From: Bradyrhizobium sp. Rc3b
GTDB taxonomy: Bacteria > Pseudomonadota > Alphaproteobacteria > Rhizobiales > Xanthobacteraceae
Length of the DNA stretch: 64,000 bases
NCBI RefSeq assembly: GCF_900114915.1
Contig: NZ_FOUS01000013.1
Location: 186,001 to 250,000 of the forward strand
Direction: 5' to 3'
The position numbers and the translations under genes were made by a program. The notes beneath the pieces are model-generated. The model did no database searches, was not told the origin of the DNA, and worked only from the letters and a program-made list of their open reading frames with translations. This document shows, piece after piece, positions 50,635-60,675 of this stretch (position 1 is its first letter; each line of letters opens with the position of its first letter).

Positions 50635-53600
50635 TTGCAGGCGTGGTTCGTTCTTGCGGTCGCTGCCGGCTATGTGACCACGCTGTTCCTGGTGGCCTGG
50701 TGGGGCGACCGGCGAAGCGCCGGCGGGCCGCTGGTGTCGCCAAACTCCTGGGCGGCCGCGATCAGCTATTGCCTGACGCTTGCGGTCTACAACACCTCGT
50801 GGAGCTTCTACGGCTCGGTCGGACGGGCCGCCACCAGCGGGCTGGACTTCGCCACGATCTATATCGGTCCGACCCTGGTGCTGCTGTTCGGCCAGCGGCT
50901 CCTGTCCAAGGTGATTGCGATCGCCAAGGCACAGAACGTCACCTCGATCGCGGACTTCATCGCCGCGCGCTACGGCAAGAGCCAGGTGCTTGCGGCCTTC
51001 GTGACGCTCGCATCGCTGCTCGGCGTGCTTCCCTATATCGCGCTCCAGCTCAAGGCCGTCGGCAAGAGTTTTGATTATCTGATCCTCCAGCCCGAGCGGG
51101 CCGGCGGCGAGGCGCTGCGGTTCTGGCAAGACTCGGCGTTTGGCGTCGCTGCATCGATGGCGCTGTTCGCGACCGTGTTCGGTGTCCGGCACGTCCATGC
51201 CAGTGAGCATCATCGCGGCCTGATGCTCGCGATCGCCTTCGAGAGCGTCGTCAAGCTGCTCGCATTCCTGATCGTCGCGCTGTTCGTGCTGTTCGGACCC
51301 TCCGGCGGGCCGGCCGCTCTGCTGTCGCAGTTTCAATCGGATCCGCAACTGGGCGGCATCCTGAGCTTCGACCCGGCGCAGCCGGTGTGGCCTGCAACGA
51401 TCATCATCTCGGCGATTGCTTTCCTCTGCCTGCCGCAGGCCTTCCATGTCGCCATCGTCGAGAATGAGAGCCCAAGCTATACGCGCACCGCGGCCTGGCT
51501 CTATCCGGCTTATCTTGCGCTGTTCAGCCTCTTGATCCTGCCGATCGCTGCGGCCGGGCTCACCCGCTTCGGCGGGATGATGGACCCCGACACCTACGTC
51601 ATCTCGCTGCCGATCGCAGCCGATGCGGGCACCATCAGCCTGATCGCGTTTCTGGGCGGGCTGTCGGCCGCCACCGGCATGGTTATCATGACATCCGTTG
51701 CGCTCAGCACCATGCTCTGCAACGACGTCATCATGCCGCTGCTGCTGCGCTCGCGCGTCTTCGGCCTGCACGCACAGAGCCGGCCGATGACGTCGGTGCT
51801 GGTGACGGTGCGCCGGCTCTCGATCCTCAGCATCCTGCTGCTCGCCTATCTGATGCACCGCCTCGTCAACCAGTCCTATCCGCTCACCGTGATCGGCCTG
51901 TTGTCGTTCGTCGCGGTCGCACAATTCGGTCCGGCGTTCGTCGGCGGGCTGTTCTGGCCGCGGGCCAACAAGGCCGGCGCCTCGCTCGGGATCGCGGTCG
52001 GCTTCTTCGTCTGGGCCTACACGCTGCTGCTGCCCTCGGCCGCGCCGCTCTGGCCGGGGATCGAGGAGATCGTTCGCCAAGGTCCCTGGCAACTCGCCTG
52101 GCTCAAGCCGAATGCGCTGCTGGGCCTCGAAGGGATCGATCCGATCTCGCACGCCACGCTGTGGAGCCTTGGCGCCAATCTCGTCTGCTTCCTGATGGTC
52201 TCGGCGCTGGGCCGGCAATCGACAGTCGAGCGTAATCAGGCGGCCGCGTTCGCCGACGGCGTCGTCCGCGAATCCATCCCCAAGCTGTCGTCGCGCGTGG
52301 TGGTGCGGCTCGATGATCTCCGCGCGCTGGCGCTGCGTTTCGTCGGCGCCGAGCGCGGCGCGGCGGCCTTCGACGCTTATCTGGCGGCCCGCATCGCAGG
52401 GACGGGGCCGCGTCTCGATCCGTCGGGACTGGTCGATCTCGACTCGATTCGGTTTACCGAGAATTTGCTGGCCGGCGCGATCGGCGCGGCATCGGCGCGC
52501 GTCGTGATCGCGGCGTCGCTGGAAGGCCACTCGCTGTCGCGGCGGGAGGCGATGGCGATGCTCGACGAGGCCTCGGAAGCGCTGCGCTTCAACCGCAGCC
52601 TGTTGCAGTCTACGCTCGAAAGCGTACCGCAGGGCATCTGCGCCTTCGACGCCGATTTCAACATCACAGCCTGGAACGGTCGGTTCATCGCGCTGCTCGA
52701 TCTGCCGCCGGACTTCGTGCGCGTGGGGCTTCCGCTGGTGGATCTCATCGCCTTCAATGTCGAGCGCGGCGAATATGCCGCATCCGAATTCGCCGCGCTT
52801 CTGGTCAACCGTGACGTCGCCACGCAGCGCTGGCCTTATCTCTACGAGCGCAAGCGGCCGGACGGCACGGTGCTGGAGATCGTCTACGACCGCGTCGCCG
52901 AGGGTGGCTACGTCTCGACCTATACCGACGTCACCGAGCGTCACCGTGCCGCCGAGGCCTTGCGACGCGCCAATGAGGGGCTCGAGCTGCGCGTCCGCGA
53001 GCGCACCGAGGCGCTCGAGCAGGCGAAGGCCGAAGCCGAGCAGGCCAATCTCGGCAAGACGCGCTTTTTGGCCGCGGCCAGCCACGATTTGCTGCAGCCG
53101 CTGAATGCGGCCCGTCTGTTTCTGTCCGCGCTCGACGAGAGCCTGAGCGCTCCGTCGCGCGCTGACGACGCCGACAAGGAGCGGACCCTCGCGAGCAGCG
53201 CGGTTACGGCGCTACGATCGACCGAGCACGTGCTCGACCGGCTGCTCGACATCTCCTCCTATGATGCCGGCGCCGTGCGCGCCGAGATATCCGACTTTCC
53301 GATCTCCGATCTCTTCGTGCAGTTGAACGTCGAATTCTCGGCGATGGCGCGCGAGCGCGGGATCGCCTTCCGCGTCGTCGATTGCGGCCTTGCGGTGCGC
53401 AGCGATCCGCATCTGCTGCGCCGGATCCTGCAGAACCTGCTGTCGAATGCGCTTCGCTACACGCCCAAGGGACGCATCCTGCTCGGCTGCCGGCGGCGCG
53501 GAGAGGCGCTGCGCATCGAGGTCTGGGACACCGGCGTCGGAATCGCGGCGGCAGACCAGAAGCGCATCTTCGAGGAGTTCCAGCGCCTCGCGCCGGGGGT

Positions 53601-54180
53601 GGAGAAGGGATTGGGCCTCGGGCTCGCCATCGTCGAGCGCGTGTCGCGGCTGCTGGACCACGCCGTCGATGTCCGGTCGCGCCCGGGACAAGGTTCGTGC
53701 TTTGCCGTCACGGTGCCGCTGGCGCACGGACCGGGCCGGCCGCTTCAGAGCAACCCTGCGATGGCCGCGCCGGCATCGGCGGAACGCGCTCTGACCATCC
53801 TGTGCCTCGACAATGACGCGACCATCCTCGACGGCCTCTCCGCGCTGCTCGGCGGCTGGGGGCATCACGTGCTGGTCGCAGCCGACGCCACCGCGGCGAT
53901 GGACGCGGCCGCGACCGTCCTGCCAGACGTCGTGCTGCTCGACTACCATCTCGACGGCGGCTGCAACGGCTTGGACTTTCTCGACAATCTCAGGCAGAAG
54001 GCGGGACGCGAGGTCCGCGCGCTGGTCGTCACCGGCGATCGCAGCGAGGCGGTGCGCCAGGCGGCGAGGGCGCGCGGCTGCGAGATCCTGTCGAAGCCGG
54101 TCAAGCCGGCGGCCCTGCGGCGCTTTCTCGGCGGCGAAGCCCTGAGCCGGCAGTTCGGCACGAAACCGGAGACTCCCTGA
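50635..54180 (+). CDS. Hybrid histidine kinase with sodium:solute symporter sensor domain
   Basis: 1181 residues. Residues 1 to about 520 are a full SSS transporter domain (about 13 helices; SPNSWAAAISYCLTLAVYNTSWSFYGSVG, DFIAARYGKSQ), then a PAS_7-type domain (about 660-780, GICAFDADFNITAWN), a coiled coil, HisKA with H817 in ASHDLLQPLN, a HATPase with NLLSNALRYTPKGR and GLGLGLAIVE, and a receiver with D1103 (VVLLDYHLDGG). Related to CbrA-like kinases, where transport of a solute is coupled to signalling. It starts at TTG after GTGAGGA. It lies 2 bases before the response regulator gene. Confidence 0.88.
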   Translation: MQAWFVLAVAAGYVTTLFLVAWWGDRRSAGGPLVSPNSWAAAISYCLTLAVYNTSWSFYGSVGRAATSGLDFATIYIGPTLVLLFGQRLLSKVIAIAKAQNVTSIADFIAARYGKSQVLAAFVTLASLLGVLPYIALQLKAVGKSFDYLILQPERAGGEALRFWQDSAFGVAASMALFATVFGVRHVHASEHHRGLMLAIAFESVVKLLAFLIVALFVLFGPSGGPAALLSQFQSDPQLGGILSFDPAQPVWPATIIISAIAFLCLPQAFHVAIVENESPSYTRTAAWLYPAYLALFSLLILPIAAAGLTRFGGMMDPDTYVISLPIAADAGTISLIAFLGGLSAATGMVIMTSVALSTMLCNDVIMPLLLRSRVFGLHAQSRPMTSVLVTVRRLSILSILLLAYLMHRLVNQSYPLTVIGLLSFVAVAQFGPAFVGGLFWPRANKAGASLGIAVGFFVWAYTLLLPSAAPLWPGIEEIVRQGPWQLAWLKPNALLGLEGIDPISHATLWSLGANLVCFLMVSALGRQSTVERNQAAAFADGVVRESIPKLSSRVVVRLDDLRALALRFVGAERGAAAFDAYLAARIAGTGPRLDPSGLVDLDSIRFTENLLAGAIGAASARVVIAASLEGHSLSRREAMAMLDEASEALRFNRSLLQSTLESVPQGICAFDADFNITAWNGRFIALLDLPPDFVRVGLPLVDLIAFNVERGEYAASEFAALLVNRDVATQRWPYLYERKRPDGTVLEIVYDRVAEGGYVSTYTDVTERHRAAEALRRANEGLELRVRERTEALEQAKAEAEQANLGKTRFLAAASHDLLQPLNAARLFLSALDESLSAPSRADDADKERTLASSAVTALRSTEHVLDRLLDISSYDAGAVRAEISDFPISDLFVQLNVEFSAMARERGIAFRVVDCGLAVRSDPHLLRRILQNLLSNALRYTPKGRILLGCRRRGEALRIEVWDTGVGIAAADQKRIFEEFQRLAPGVEKGLGLGLAIVERVSRLLDHAVDVRSRPGQGSCFAVTVPLAHGPGRPLQSNPAMAAPASAERALTILCLDNDATILDGLSALLGGWGHHVLVAADATAAMDAAATVLPDVVLLDYHLDGGCNGLDFLDNLRQKAGREVRALVVTGDRSEAVRQAARARGCEILSKPVKPAALRRFLGGEALSRQFGTKPETP

Positions 54181-54182
54181 CG

Positions 54183-54830
54183 ATGCGCATCCTGATCGGC
54201 GACGACCACCCGCTGGTGCAGGCCGCGCTCCGCAGCGCGCTGTCGACCGTGCTGCCCGATCTCGACATCGTCGCCTGCCAGTCGCTGGACGAGGCGCTGA
54301 ATGTGCTCGCGGCCCAGTCCGACGAGATCGACCTGATCCTCTGGGATCTGAGCATGCCGGGCATCCAGGGCTTTGCCGCGCTGTTCATCCTGTCGGCGCA
54401 GTTCCCGACGGTGCCGGTCGCGATCATCTCGGCCCGGCAGGACGCCGCCACCATCCGCCGCGCCATCGCCTATGGCGCATCCGGTTACATTCCGAAATCG
54501 CTCAGCCTGCCCGAGATGGCGGATGCGATCACAAAGATCCTCGCCGGCGAGATCTGGATGCCGCCAAATGTCGGTGGCCGCGGCTCGATCCAGAGCGCCG
54601 ACATCGAGCTCGCCGCGCGCATGGCCACGCTCTCGGCGCAGCAGCTGCGAATTCTCGCGATGATCGTGGAAGGCAAGCTCAACAAGCAGATTGCGGGCGA
54701 GCTCGATATCGCCGAGCAGACGGTGAAGGGCCACGTCTCGACCATCCTGCGCAAGCTCGGCGTGGGGTCGCGCACCCAGGCGGCCGTGCTCGCCGAGCGG
54801 CTGTCGTTCGGTCAGCCCGCCGGCAATTGA
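54183..54830 (+). CDS. NarL/LuxR-family response regulator
   Basis: 215 residues: an N-terminal receiver with GDDHPLVQAAL and the phosphoacceptor D55 in LILWDLSMPG, then a LuxR-type helix-turn-helix (LSAQQLRILAMIVEGKLNKQIAGELDIAEQTVKGHVSTILRKLGV). The likely partner of the preceding hybrid kinase, which is two bases upstream; possible targets are the mctP operon (inference). Confidence 0.92.
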   Translation: MRILIGDDHPLVQAALRSALSTVLPDLDIVACQSLDEALNVLAAQSDEIDLILWDLSMPGIQGFAALFILSAQFPTVPVAIISARQDAATIRRAIAYGASGYIPKSLSLPEMADAITKILAGEIWMPPNVGGRGSIQSADIELAARMATLSAQQLRILAMIVEGKLNKQIAGELDIAEQTVKGHVSTILRKLGVGSRTQAAVLAERLSFGQPAGN

Positions 54831-54848
54831 GCTTCCCAACGTTCAAAC

Positions 54849-54879
54849 AAAAACGGAGGCCGAAAGGCCTCCGTTTTCT
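54849..54879. terminator. Bidirectional intrinsic terminator
   Basis: AAAACGGAGGCC pairs perfectly with GGCCTCCGTTTT across a GAAA loop; the flanks are A-rich on the left and T-rich on the right. It serves both the response regulator and the convergent giant gene. Confidence 0.88.
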
Positions 54880-54900
54880 CGTTTGCGATCGGCTTGCCGA

Positions 54901-57900
54901 TTATCCCAGCCGGCCCGCCGCGTGGGCGAGCAGCGTGTACACCAGGCCCGTCTCCGAGGTCAGGTGGCTGCGCAGCTCCTGCGGGCCGCGGCCGTCGCGG
55001 GCGACCTCGTCGAGCAGGCGCTCGAACTCGGCGACATAACGGTCGACCGTGCCCTTGAAGTTGCGGTCGGCGCGGTACTTGCGGGCGACCTCGTCGAAGG
55101 CCTTCTGGCCGGCGGGCGTGTAGAGGCGCTTGGTGAAGGCCTTGTTCTCGCCGCGCTGGTAGCGGTCCCACATCTCGGCAGCGAGGTTGCGGTCCATCAG
55201 CCGGCCAATGTCGAGCGACAGCGATTCCAGCGGATTGCTGCTTGCCTGCGGCGCCTGCGGCTGCGGCGCGGGTGCGGCGCGGCCACGCGGAGCCTCACGG
55301 CCGGTCGGGGCGCCCTGATTGGCGTCCGTGCGGTTGAGGAGGTCCGACAGCCAACCGTCACGGCCCTGGTCGTTACCGGCGGGCGCGACCGGCGGTGCGT
55401 CGGTGCGGCGCGCGGCCGGCATGCCGAGGTCCGGCGGCGGCAGCGTGGAAGCGCTGCCGGTGTCGCGCATGCGGGTCTCGGCGCTACGTCCGCCCGCAGC
55501 CGCCATGATCGGCTCCTCCTGGCGCTGGACGGCGACGGAGGCGCGGCCCGTCGTGGTGACGTCGAGGCCGCGGCCATGCTGGGCCACGATGCGGTTGAGC
55601 TCGGCGAGGGCCTCGATCTGGTCGACGATCACCTTGCGCATCTGCGCAGTGCTCTCGGCGGCCTCCTGCGGCATCTCGAGCACGCCGCGGCGCAGCTCGT
55701 TGCGGGTGGCTTCGAGCTCGTTATGCATCTCGAAGGCCATCTGCTTCATGCTGGAGACGAGGTTGGTGAACTTCTCGGTCGACTGCTTGAACATCGTATC
55801 CGCCTCGTCCGTGGTCTGGCGGTAGATGTCGTGCATGGCCTCGATGGTCTGGCGGTGCTCTTCTTCGGAGGCCGCACGCACCGCCTCGAACTGGCGGGTG
55901 ATCGCGGCGGAGCCTGCGCCGGCGGTCTCGGCGACGACGCGGGCGATGTCGCGGGCGCGCTCTTCGGCGGCCGCCAGCGATTCATCGAGCAGGCCGGTGA
56001 AGCGCGACAGGCGCTGGTCGAGATCGGCGGTACGCAGGTCGATCGTGGTGACGAGCGATTCCAGCGCCTGCTTGCGCTCGGCGAGCGAGGCCGTGGTGTT
56101 CTTGTTGCTCTGCTCGACGACCTGCGCGGCATCGACCAAGGCCTTGCCGTGCGCGTCGAACTGGGTCGACAGCTCGCCGAGATCCTGGAGCGCCTTCGTG
56201 GTCTTGCTGTTGAAGACGTTGAGCTGCTCTTCCAGGTTCTGGGTCGCCGCGCCGTTGCGCGAGGTGACGTCGTTCATCGCCGAGACGAAGTCGGCGACGC
56301 GCGTCACCAGCGCCCGCTCGAGCGAGTTGAGGTTGTCGTGCGCACCGGTCAGCACCTCCTGAAGCAGGATGTTGCCTTCGCGCAGGCGCTCGAACAGCGC
56401 CACGGTGTCGGTACGCAGGATCTTGCTGGTCTCCTGCATCTCGGTGACGGCCGCGATCGAGACCTGGCGCGACTGGTCGATCGCCGCGCGCGAGGCCTGC
56501 TCGAGGTCCTTCAGCGACTTGCCGACCGCGCCGGTGGCGATCTCGCTCGCCGCGTTGATGGTGCGGGCGACTTCCGAACCGTTGCCCATCATGGTCTGCG
56601 AGAAGGCCTGGCCGCGCGTCTCGATCGACTTCAGCGCGTCCGAGGTGACGCGGTCGATGTCGAGCGTGAGCTGGCTGGTCTTGGAGCCGATCGCGTCGAC
56701 CAGGGCGCCGCGCTTGGCGTCGATCATGTTCGACAGGCGGTCGGCCTGCTGCTGCACGTAGGTGACGATCTCGTCGGTCTTGCCGGTCATGGCCTGGCCG
56801 AAGCTCGAGCTGGCGGCGAGCACCGAACGCTCGACGTCGGACGAGCTCGACTTGACCCGCGAGCTCGCCTCGTTGGAGGCCGATATCAGCGCGTTCTGGG
56901 CGTTGAGCGCGCTGGTCTGGATGTCGTTGGTCGCGTTCGCGGTGGCCGCGCTCAGCGTCCGCTCGATCTCGGTCGAGATCGTGCGGATCTGGCTCGCGGC
57001 GTCCGCCGAGGTCGACGTCAGCGAGGTCTGGGCCTCACGCGCGCTGTTGAGGATGGTCGAGGCGGTGTCGGCGCCGACCGCGGTCAGCGTGCGCTCGATG
57101 TCCGTGGTCAGCGACTTGATCTGGCTGGCCGCGTCGGTCGAGGCGGAGATCAGCGAGCCCTGGGCCTCGCGCACGCCGCTGGTGAGCGCCTCGATGGTGG
57201 CGCCGCCGGCGGTCGCCAGCGCGCGCTGCATCTCGGCCGCGAGCGAACGGACCTGGCTGGTCTGCTCGGCCGAGACGGAGAGCAGGGTGCTCTGGGCGTC
57301 GCGGGCGCTGGTGGTGATCGTCTCGGCGGTCGACTGGCCGACCTGCGAGAGCGAACGATGCACTTCGGCCGCGAGCGACTTGACCTGGCTCGCCGCATCC
57401 GAGGAGGCCGTAACCAGCGTGCTCTGGGCTTCGCGGGCGCCGCTCATGATGGTCTCGGCGGTCGAGGTGCCGGCCATCGTCAGGGAGCGCTGCACGTCCG
57501 AGGACAGCGCCTTGATCTGGTTGGCGGTCTCGGCCGAGGCCGCGATCAGCGCGCTCTGCGCATCGCGGGCGCCGGCGGTGATCGATTCCGCCGTGGTGGA
57601 GCCGGCCAGCGACAGCGAACGCTGCACGTCGGCGGTGAGCGTCTTGACGTGGTTGGCCGCGTCCGAGGACGCCGTGACGAGGGTGGTCTGCACCTCGCGG
57701 GCGCCGGCCAGGATCGAGGCTGCGGTGGCGGAGCCTGCCGCCGACAGCGTACGCTCGACGTCGGCCGCGAGCCCCTTGATCTGGTTGGAGGCTTCGCCCG
57801 AGGCTGCGACCAGCGTCGACTGCGCCTCGCGGGCGCTGCTGAGGATCGAGTTCGCCGAACCGGTGCCGACCGCGGTCAGCGCGCGCTCGACCTCGGCAGA

Positions 57901-60675
57901 GGTCATCTTGAGCTGGGCGTTGACGTCGGAGGAGACCGTCATCAGCGACTGCTGGGCGGTGCGCGCACCGGTCTGGATCGTCTCGCTGGTGTTGACGACG
58001 AGGTTGGTGAGCGAGCGCTCGGCGTCCTCGACATGCGAGCGGATCGCGGTCGAGATCATCTCGGCGCGGGACATCATGTCCTCGCTGGCCTGGCGGCCGC
58101 TGCTTTCGATGCGGCCTGCGACGGCCTCGACGCGCGAGCCGAGCAGGTCCTCGAACTGTGCCACGCGCACGTCGATGTCGCTGGCGACCGAGCCGACCCG
58201 GGTCTCGATGACCTGGTGGATTTCCTGGAAGCGCGCCGTGACCGTGTCGGTCAGGTGCGTGCTGCGGCCGTCGATGATCTCGGTGACGCCGGTGATGCGG
58301 CGGTCGACCGCCTCGATCGCCTGCGCGGTGCCGTCCGTGAGGGTCGAGGTCAGCAGGGTCAGGCGCGTGTCGATCGACTGCACGGCCTGCGAGGCGCCGT
58401 TCGTGACCGCGGTGGTCAGGTAGGTGAGGCGGGAGTCGATCGACTCGAGCGCCTGCGTCGCATTGCCGGTCAGCGTCGTCGTGAGGTGCGTCAGGCGGGT
58501 ATCGATCGACTGGATGGTCTGCGAGGCGCCATCGGTCAGCGTGGTGGTGAGGTTGTTGAGGCGCGCATCGATGGTCTCGATGGCCTGCGAGGCGCCGCCG
58601 GTCAGCGAGCTCGTGAGATGGTTGAGGCGCGCATCGATGGTTTCGATGGCCTGCGAAGCACCGCCGGTCAGCGACGTCGTGAGGTGGGTGAGGCGGGAGT
58701 CGATCGACTGGATCGCCTGCGCGGCGCCGTCGGTCAGCGAGGTCGCGAGCGTGTTGATGCGCCCGTCGATGGTCTCGGTCATGGATTGCGCGCGGGTGTC
58801 GAACGACTGTTCGAGTGCGGCGACGCGGCCGACGAGCTGCTCGTCGAAGGTCTTGAGGTGACCATCGATCGTGCCGTCGAGGCTGGCGATCTTGCTGTTC
58901 AGCGAGGCGTCGAGGTGGTTGACGCGTTCGCCGACCGTGGTCTCGAACTGCACCAGGCGCTGGTCGAGCACGGCCGTGATCTCGCCGCCATTGGCGGTGA
59001 AGCGGGTGTCGAAATTCTCGACATAGGTCTTCAGCGACTCGTGGATGTCCTGCGTGCGCTGGCCCATGCGCTCGACGATCTCGCCGCCGAAGGTCTTCAC
59101 GGTGCGGTCGAACTCGGAGATGTGGCGCGTGATCAGCGCACCCAGCGTCCCGCTGTCGCGGGCGAATTTCTCGACCAGCTCGGTGCCCTGGTTCCTGACC
59201 AGCTCGTCGAACGCGCTCATCTGCAGCGACAGCGAGTCGTGCGCGGTCTCGGTCTGGCTGACGACCTTGGCGACGAGGGTGTTGACGGTGGCGTCGAGCG
59301 CCTCGCTCGCCTTGTCGCCGCTCGTCAGGATCTGGCCGGCGAGGCGGTTGCCGGCGTCGTCGATCTTGGCGGAGAGGTCGTTGGAGCGCAGCTCGAGCTC
59401 GAGCAGCAGCGAATCCGAGGAATTCTTCAGGCTGTCGTGCACCTGCTCGGTGCGCTCGGAAATGCCGTCGACGATCGCGGCGGAGCGTTGCTCGAACTCG
59501 CCGGTGATGCGGTCGATGCGCTCGTTGAGCATCTCGTGGACGCGGTCGGCGAGGTCGACGAACTCGTCGTGGACGTGGCCGGTCTTGAAGTTGAGGCTGG
59601 TGGTCAGCCGCTCGCTGGCATCGAGCACGGCGCGCGTGGTCTCGTTGCTGGCTTCCTCGAGGCGGTCGAGCAGGTCGCCGCCGCGCTCGCCGAGCGCCAG
59701 GATCATGTTGTCGCCGGCATTGCTCAGCGCGCTGGTGATGTGGGCGCCGCGCTCTTCCAGCGCGCCGGTGATGGACTTGGCGACCTCGTCGACGCGCGAG
59801 GCGATCGCATCAGAGATCAGCGCGATGTCGTGGCGCAAATCGATCTGCACGCCGGAGATGGCGCTGCGGACCTGCTCGGCCTGGCCGACCAGATTGTCGC
59901 GCTGATGCGCGATGTCCTGCAGCAGGGCGCGGATGCGCACTTCGTTGTCGGAATAGGCGCGTTCGAGCGCGGCAACCTCGTTGGCAACCAGCGTCTCGAG
60001 CTCGCCGGCGCGCGCGATGGCGCGCTCGATGCCGTCGCCCATCGCCGCGACCTCGCGGCGGATGGCCTGGCCGACGGTGACCATGGAATCGGAGGCCGAG
60101 CCCTCGGGCTCGGAGAAGCGGATCGCAACCTGCGCCATCGCCTGCGCGATCATGCGCATTTCCTGGCCGCGCCAGACCAGGCTCGCAAGGAAGTAGAACA
60201 GCATGATCGGCGCGAAGAACATCGCAACCAGGCCGGCGATGACGAGCACGCCGCCGCTCTGGCCCATGGCGGCCTGGATCGAGGGCAGGAAGCCGAAGGT
60301 CAGCGCGGCGCAGGCGGCGAGCCAGACGCCGGCGAAGATGGTGGCGAAGGTGTAGACGTTGCGGGCAGGGCGGCCCTTCTGCAGGGCCTGGAGCAGCTGG
60401 CCAATGGTCTCGCGGTCGTCATTGGCGGCGCGGCGCGATGAGCGCGGCTCCTCGACCGGGTCGAACACGGTCGAACGTTCGTTGGCGGCGGGGCGCGGCT
60501 CGAAGCTCGGCTCGTCGAAGATCGGGGGCGGCGGCGCCACCGAAGGCGCGGTTTCGTTGCGCATCGCGGCGTTGCGGCTGGTGTCGGCAGCCGTGTCGCT
60601 GATGTTCAGGGCTTCCTGGATCGCAGAAAGCGCAACTTCTGTGGGGTCTTTGACCTTTTTCGGAGTGTTCGCCAT
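54901..60675 (-). CDS. rgsE: Giant membrane-anchored coiled-coil protein, GPR/RgsE-like polar growth ring protein
   Basis: 1924 residues: a disordered N terminus (1-100, with PPPPIFDEP), two membrane helices (about 106-130 and 140-167), about 1500 residues of nearly uninterrupted helix, a Pro-rich linker, and a conserved C-terminal domain (about 1810-1924, RYQRGENKAFTKRLY and YVAEFERLLDEVARDG). In the helix are seven 22-residue repeats and eight 44-residue repeats, apolipoprotein-like. This architecture fits the Agrobacterium GROWTH POLE RING protein and its Sinorhizobium homologue RgsE, needed for polar growth and rod shape; assigned from memory of the architecture. A CtrA-type box lies upstream. 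Confidence 0.75.
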   Translation of the reverse strand: MANTPKKVKDPTEVALSAIQEALNISDTAADTSRNAAMRNETAPSVAPPPPIFDEPSFEPRPAANERSTVFDPVEEPRSSRRAANDDRETIGQLLQALQKGRPARNVYTFATIFAGVWLAACAALTFGFLPSIQAAMGQSGGVLVIAGLVAMFFAPIMLFYFLASLVWRGQEMRMIAQAMAQVAIRFSEPEGSASDSMVTVGQAIRREVAAMGDGIERAIARAGELETLVANEVAALERAYSDNEVRIRALLQDIAHQRDNLVGQAEQVRSAISGVQIDLRHDIALISDAIASRVDEVAKSITGALEERGAHITSALSNAGDNMILALGERGGDLLDRLEEASNETTRAVLDASERLTTSLNFKTGHVHDEFVDLADRVHEMLNERIDRITGEFEQRSAAIVDGISERTEQVHDSLKNSSDSLLLELELRSNDLSAKIDDAGNRLAGQILTSGDKASEALDATVNTLVAKVVSQTETAHDSLSLQMSAFDELVRNQGTELVEKFARDSGTLGALITRHISEFDRTVKTFGGEIVERMGQRTQDIHESLKTYVENFDTRFTANGGEITAVLDQRLVQFETTVGERVNHLDASLNSKIASLDGTIDGHLKTFDEQLVGRVAALEQSFDTRAQSMTETIDGRINTLATSLTDGAAQAIQSIDSRLTHLTTSLTGGASQAIETIDARLNHLTSSLTGGASQAIETIDARLNNLTTTLTDGASQTIQSIDTRLTHLTTTLTGNATQALESIDSRLTYLTTAVTNGASQAVQSIDTRLTLLTSTLTDGTAQAIEAVDRRITGVTEIIDGRSTHLTDTVTARFQEIHQVIETRVGSVASDIDVRVAQFEDLLGSRVEAVAGRIESSGRQASEDMMSRAEMISTAIRSHVEDAERSLTNLVVNTSETIQTGARTAQQSLMTVSSDVNAQLKMTSAEVERALTAVGTGSANSILSSAREAQSTLVAASGEASNQIKGLAADVERTLSAAGSATAASILAGAREVQTTLVTASSDAANHVKTLTADVQRSLSLAGSTTAESITAGARDAQSALIAASAETANQIKALSSDVQRSLTMAGTSTAETIMSGAREAQSTLVTASSDAASQVKSLAAEVHRSLSQVGQSTAETITTSARDAQSTLLSVSAEQTSQVRSLAAEMQRALATAGGATIEALTSGVREAQGSLISASTDAASQIKSLTTDIERTLTAVGADTASTILNSAREAQTSLTSTSADAASQIRTISTEIERTLSAATANATNDIQTSALNAQNALISASNEASSRVKSSSSDVERSVLAASSSFGQAMTGKTDEIVTYVQQQADRLSNMIDAKRGALVDAIGSKTSQLTLDIDRVTSDALKSIETRGQAFSQTMMGNGSEVARTINAASEIATGAVGKSLKDLEQASRAAIDQSRQVSIAAVTEMQETSKILRTDTVALFERLREGNILLQEVLTGAHDNLNSLERALVTRVADFVSAMNDVTSRNGAATQNLEEQLNVFNSKTTKALQDLGELSTQFDAHGKALVDAAQVVEQSNKNTTASLAERKQALESLVTTIDLRTADLDQRLSRFTGLLDESLAAAEERARDIARVVAETAGAGSAAITRQFEAVRAASEEEHRQTIEAMHDIYRQTTDEADTMFKQSTEKFTNLVSSMKQMAFEMHNELEATRNELRRGVLEMPQEAAESTAQMRKVIVDQIEALAELNRIVAQHGRGLDVTTTGRASVAVQRQEEPIMAAAGGRSAETRMRDTGSASTLPPPDLGMPAARRTDAPPVAPAGNDQGRDGWLSDLLNRTDANQGAPTGREAPRGRAAPAPQPQAPQASSNPLESLSLDIGRLMDRNLAAEMWDRYQRGENKAFTKRLYTPAGQKAFDEVARKYRADRNFKGTVDRYVAEFERLLDEVARDGRGPQELRSHLTSETGLVYTLLAHAAGRLG
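56830..57905 (-). repeat. Eight 44-residue coding repeats
   Basis: Eight copies of a 44-residue unit, consensus LxxDVERTLSxAGxxTAxxIxxGAREAQSTLVxASxDAASQVKS, each of 132 bases, lie head to tail. The unit is twice 22 residues, so it extends the same helical period as the neighbouring array. DNA copies are diverged, so the array is old and maintained at protein level. Confidence 0.85.
58280..58745 (-). repeat. Seven 22-residue coding repeats
   Basis: Seven copies of a 22-residue unit, consensus TSLTDGASQAIQSIDSRLTHLT, of 66 bases each. The 11/22-residue period is that of apolipoprotein-type amphipathic helices or hendecad coiled coils, not of heptads. Confidence 0.88.

Noticed and set aside
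50380..53085. Antisense 901-codon frame across the symporter/kinase region
   Set aside because: A shadow of the SSS and PAS coding sequence with composition typical of antisense frames in GC-rich DNA.
56830..58745. CRISPR-like or satellite repeat array
   Set aside because: The 66- and 132-base periods are in-frame protein repeats with diverged DNA copies and no spacers.
54883..60441. An antisense open frame of 1852 codons opposite the GPR-like gene
   Set aside because: It mirrors the high-GC repetitive coding strand: stop codons are rare in the complementary frame. Its translation is Arg/Ala/Gly/Leu-rich low complexity without domains, while the minus strand has membrane helices, repeats and a conserved end.
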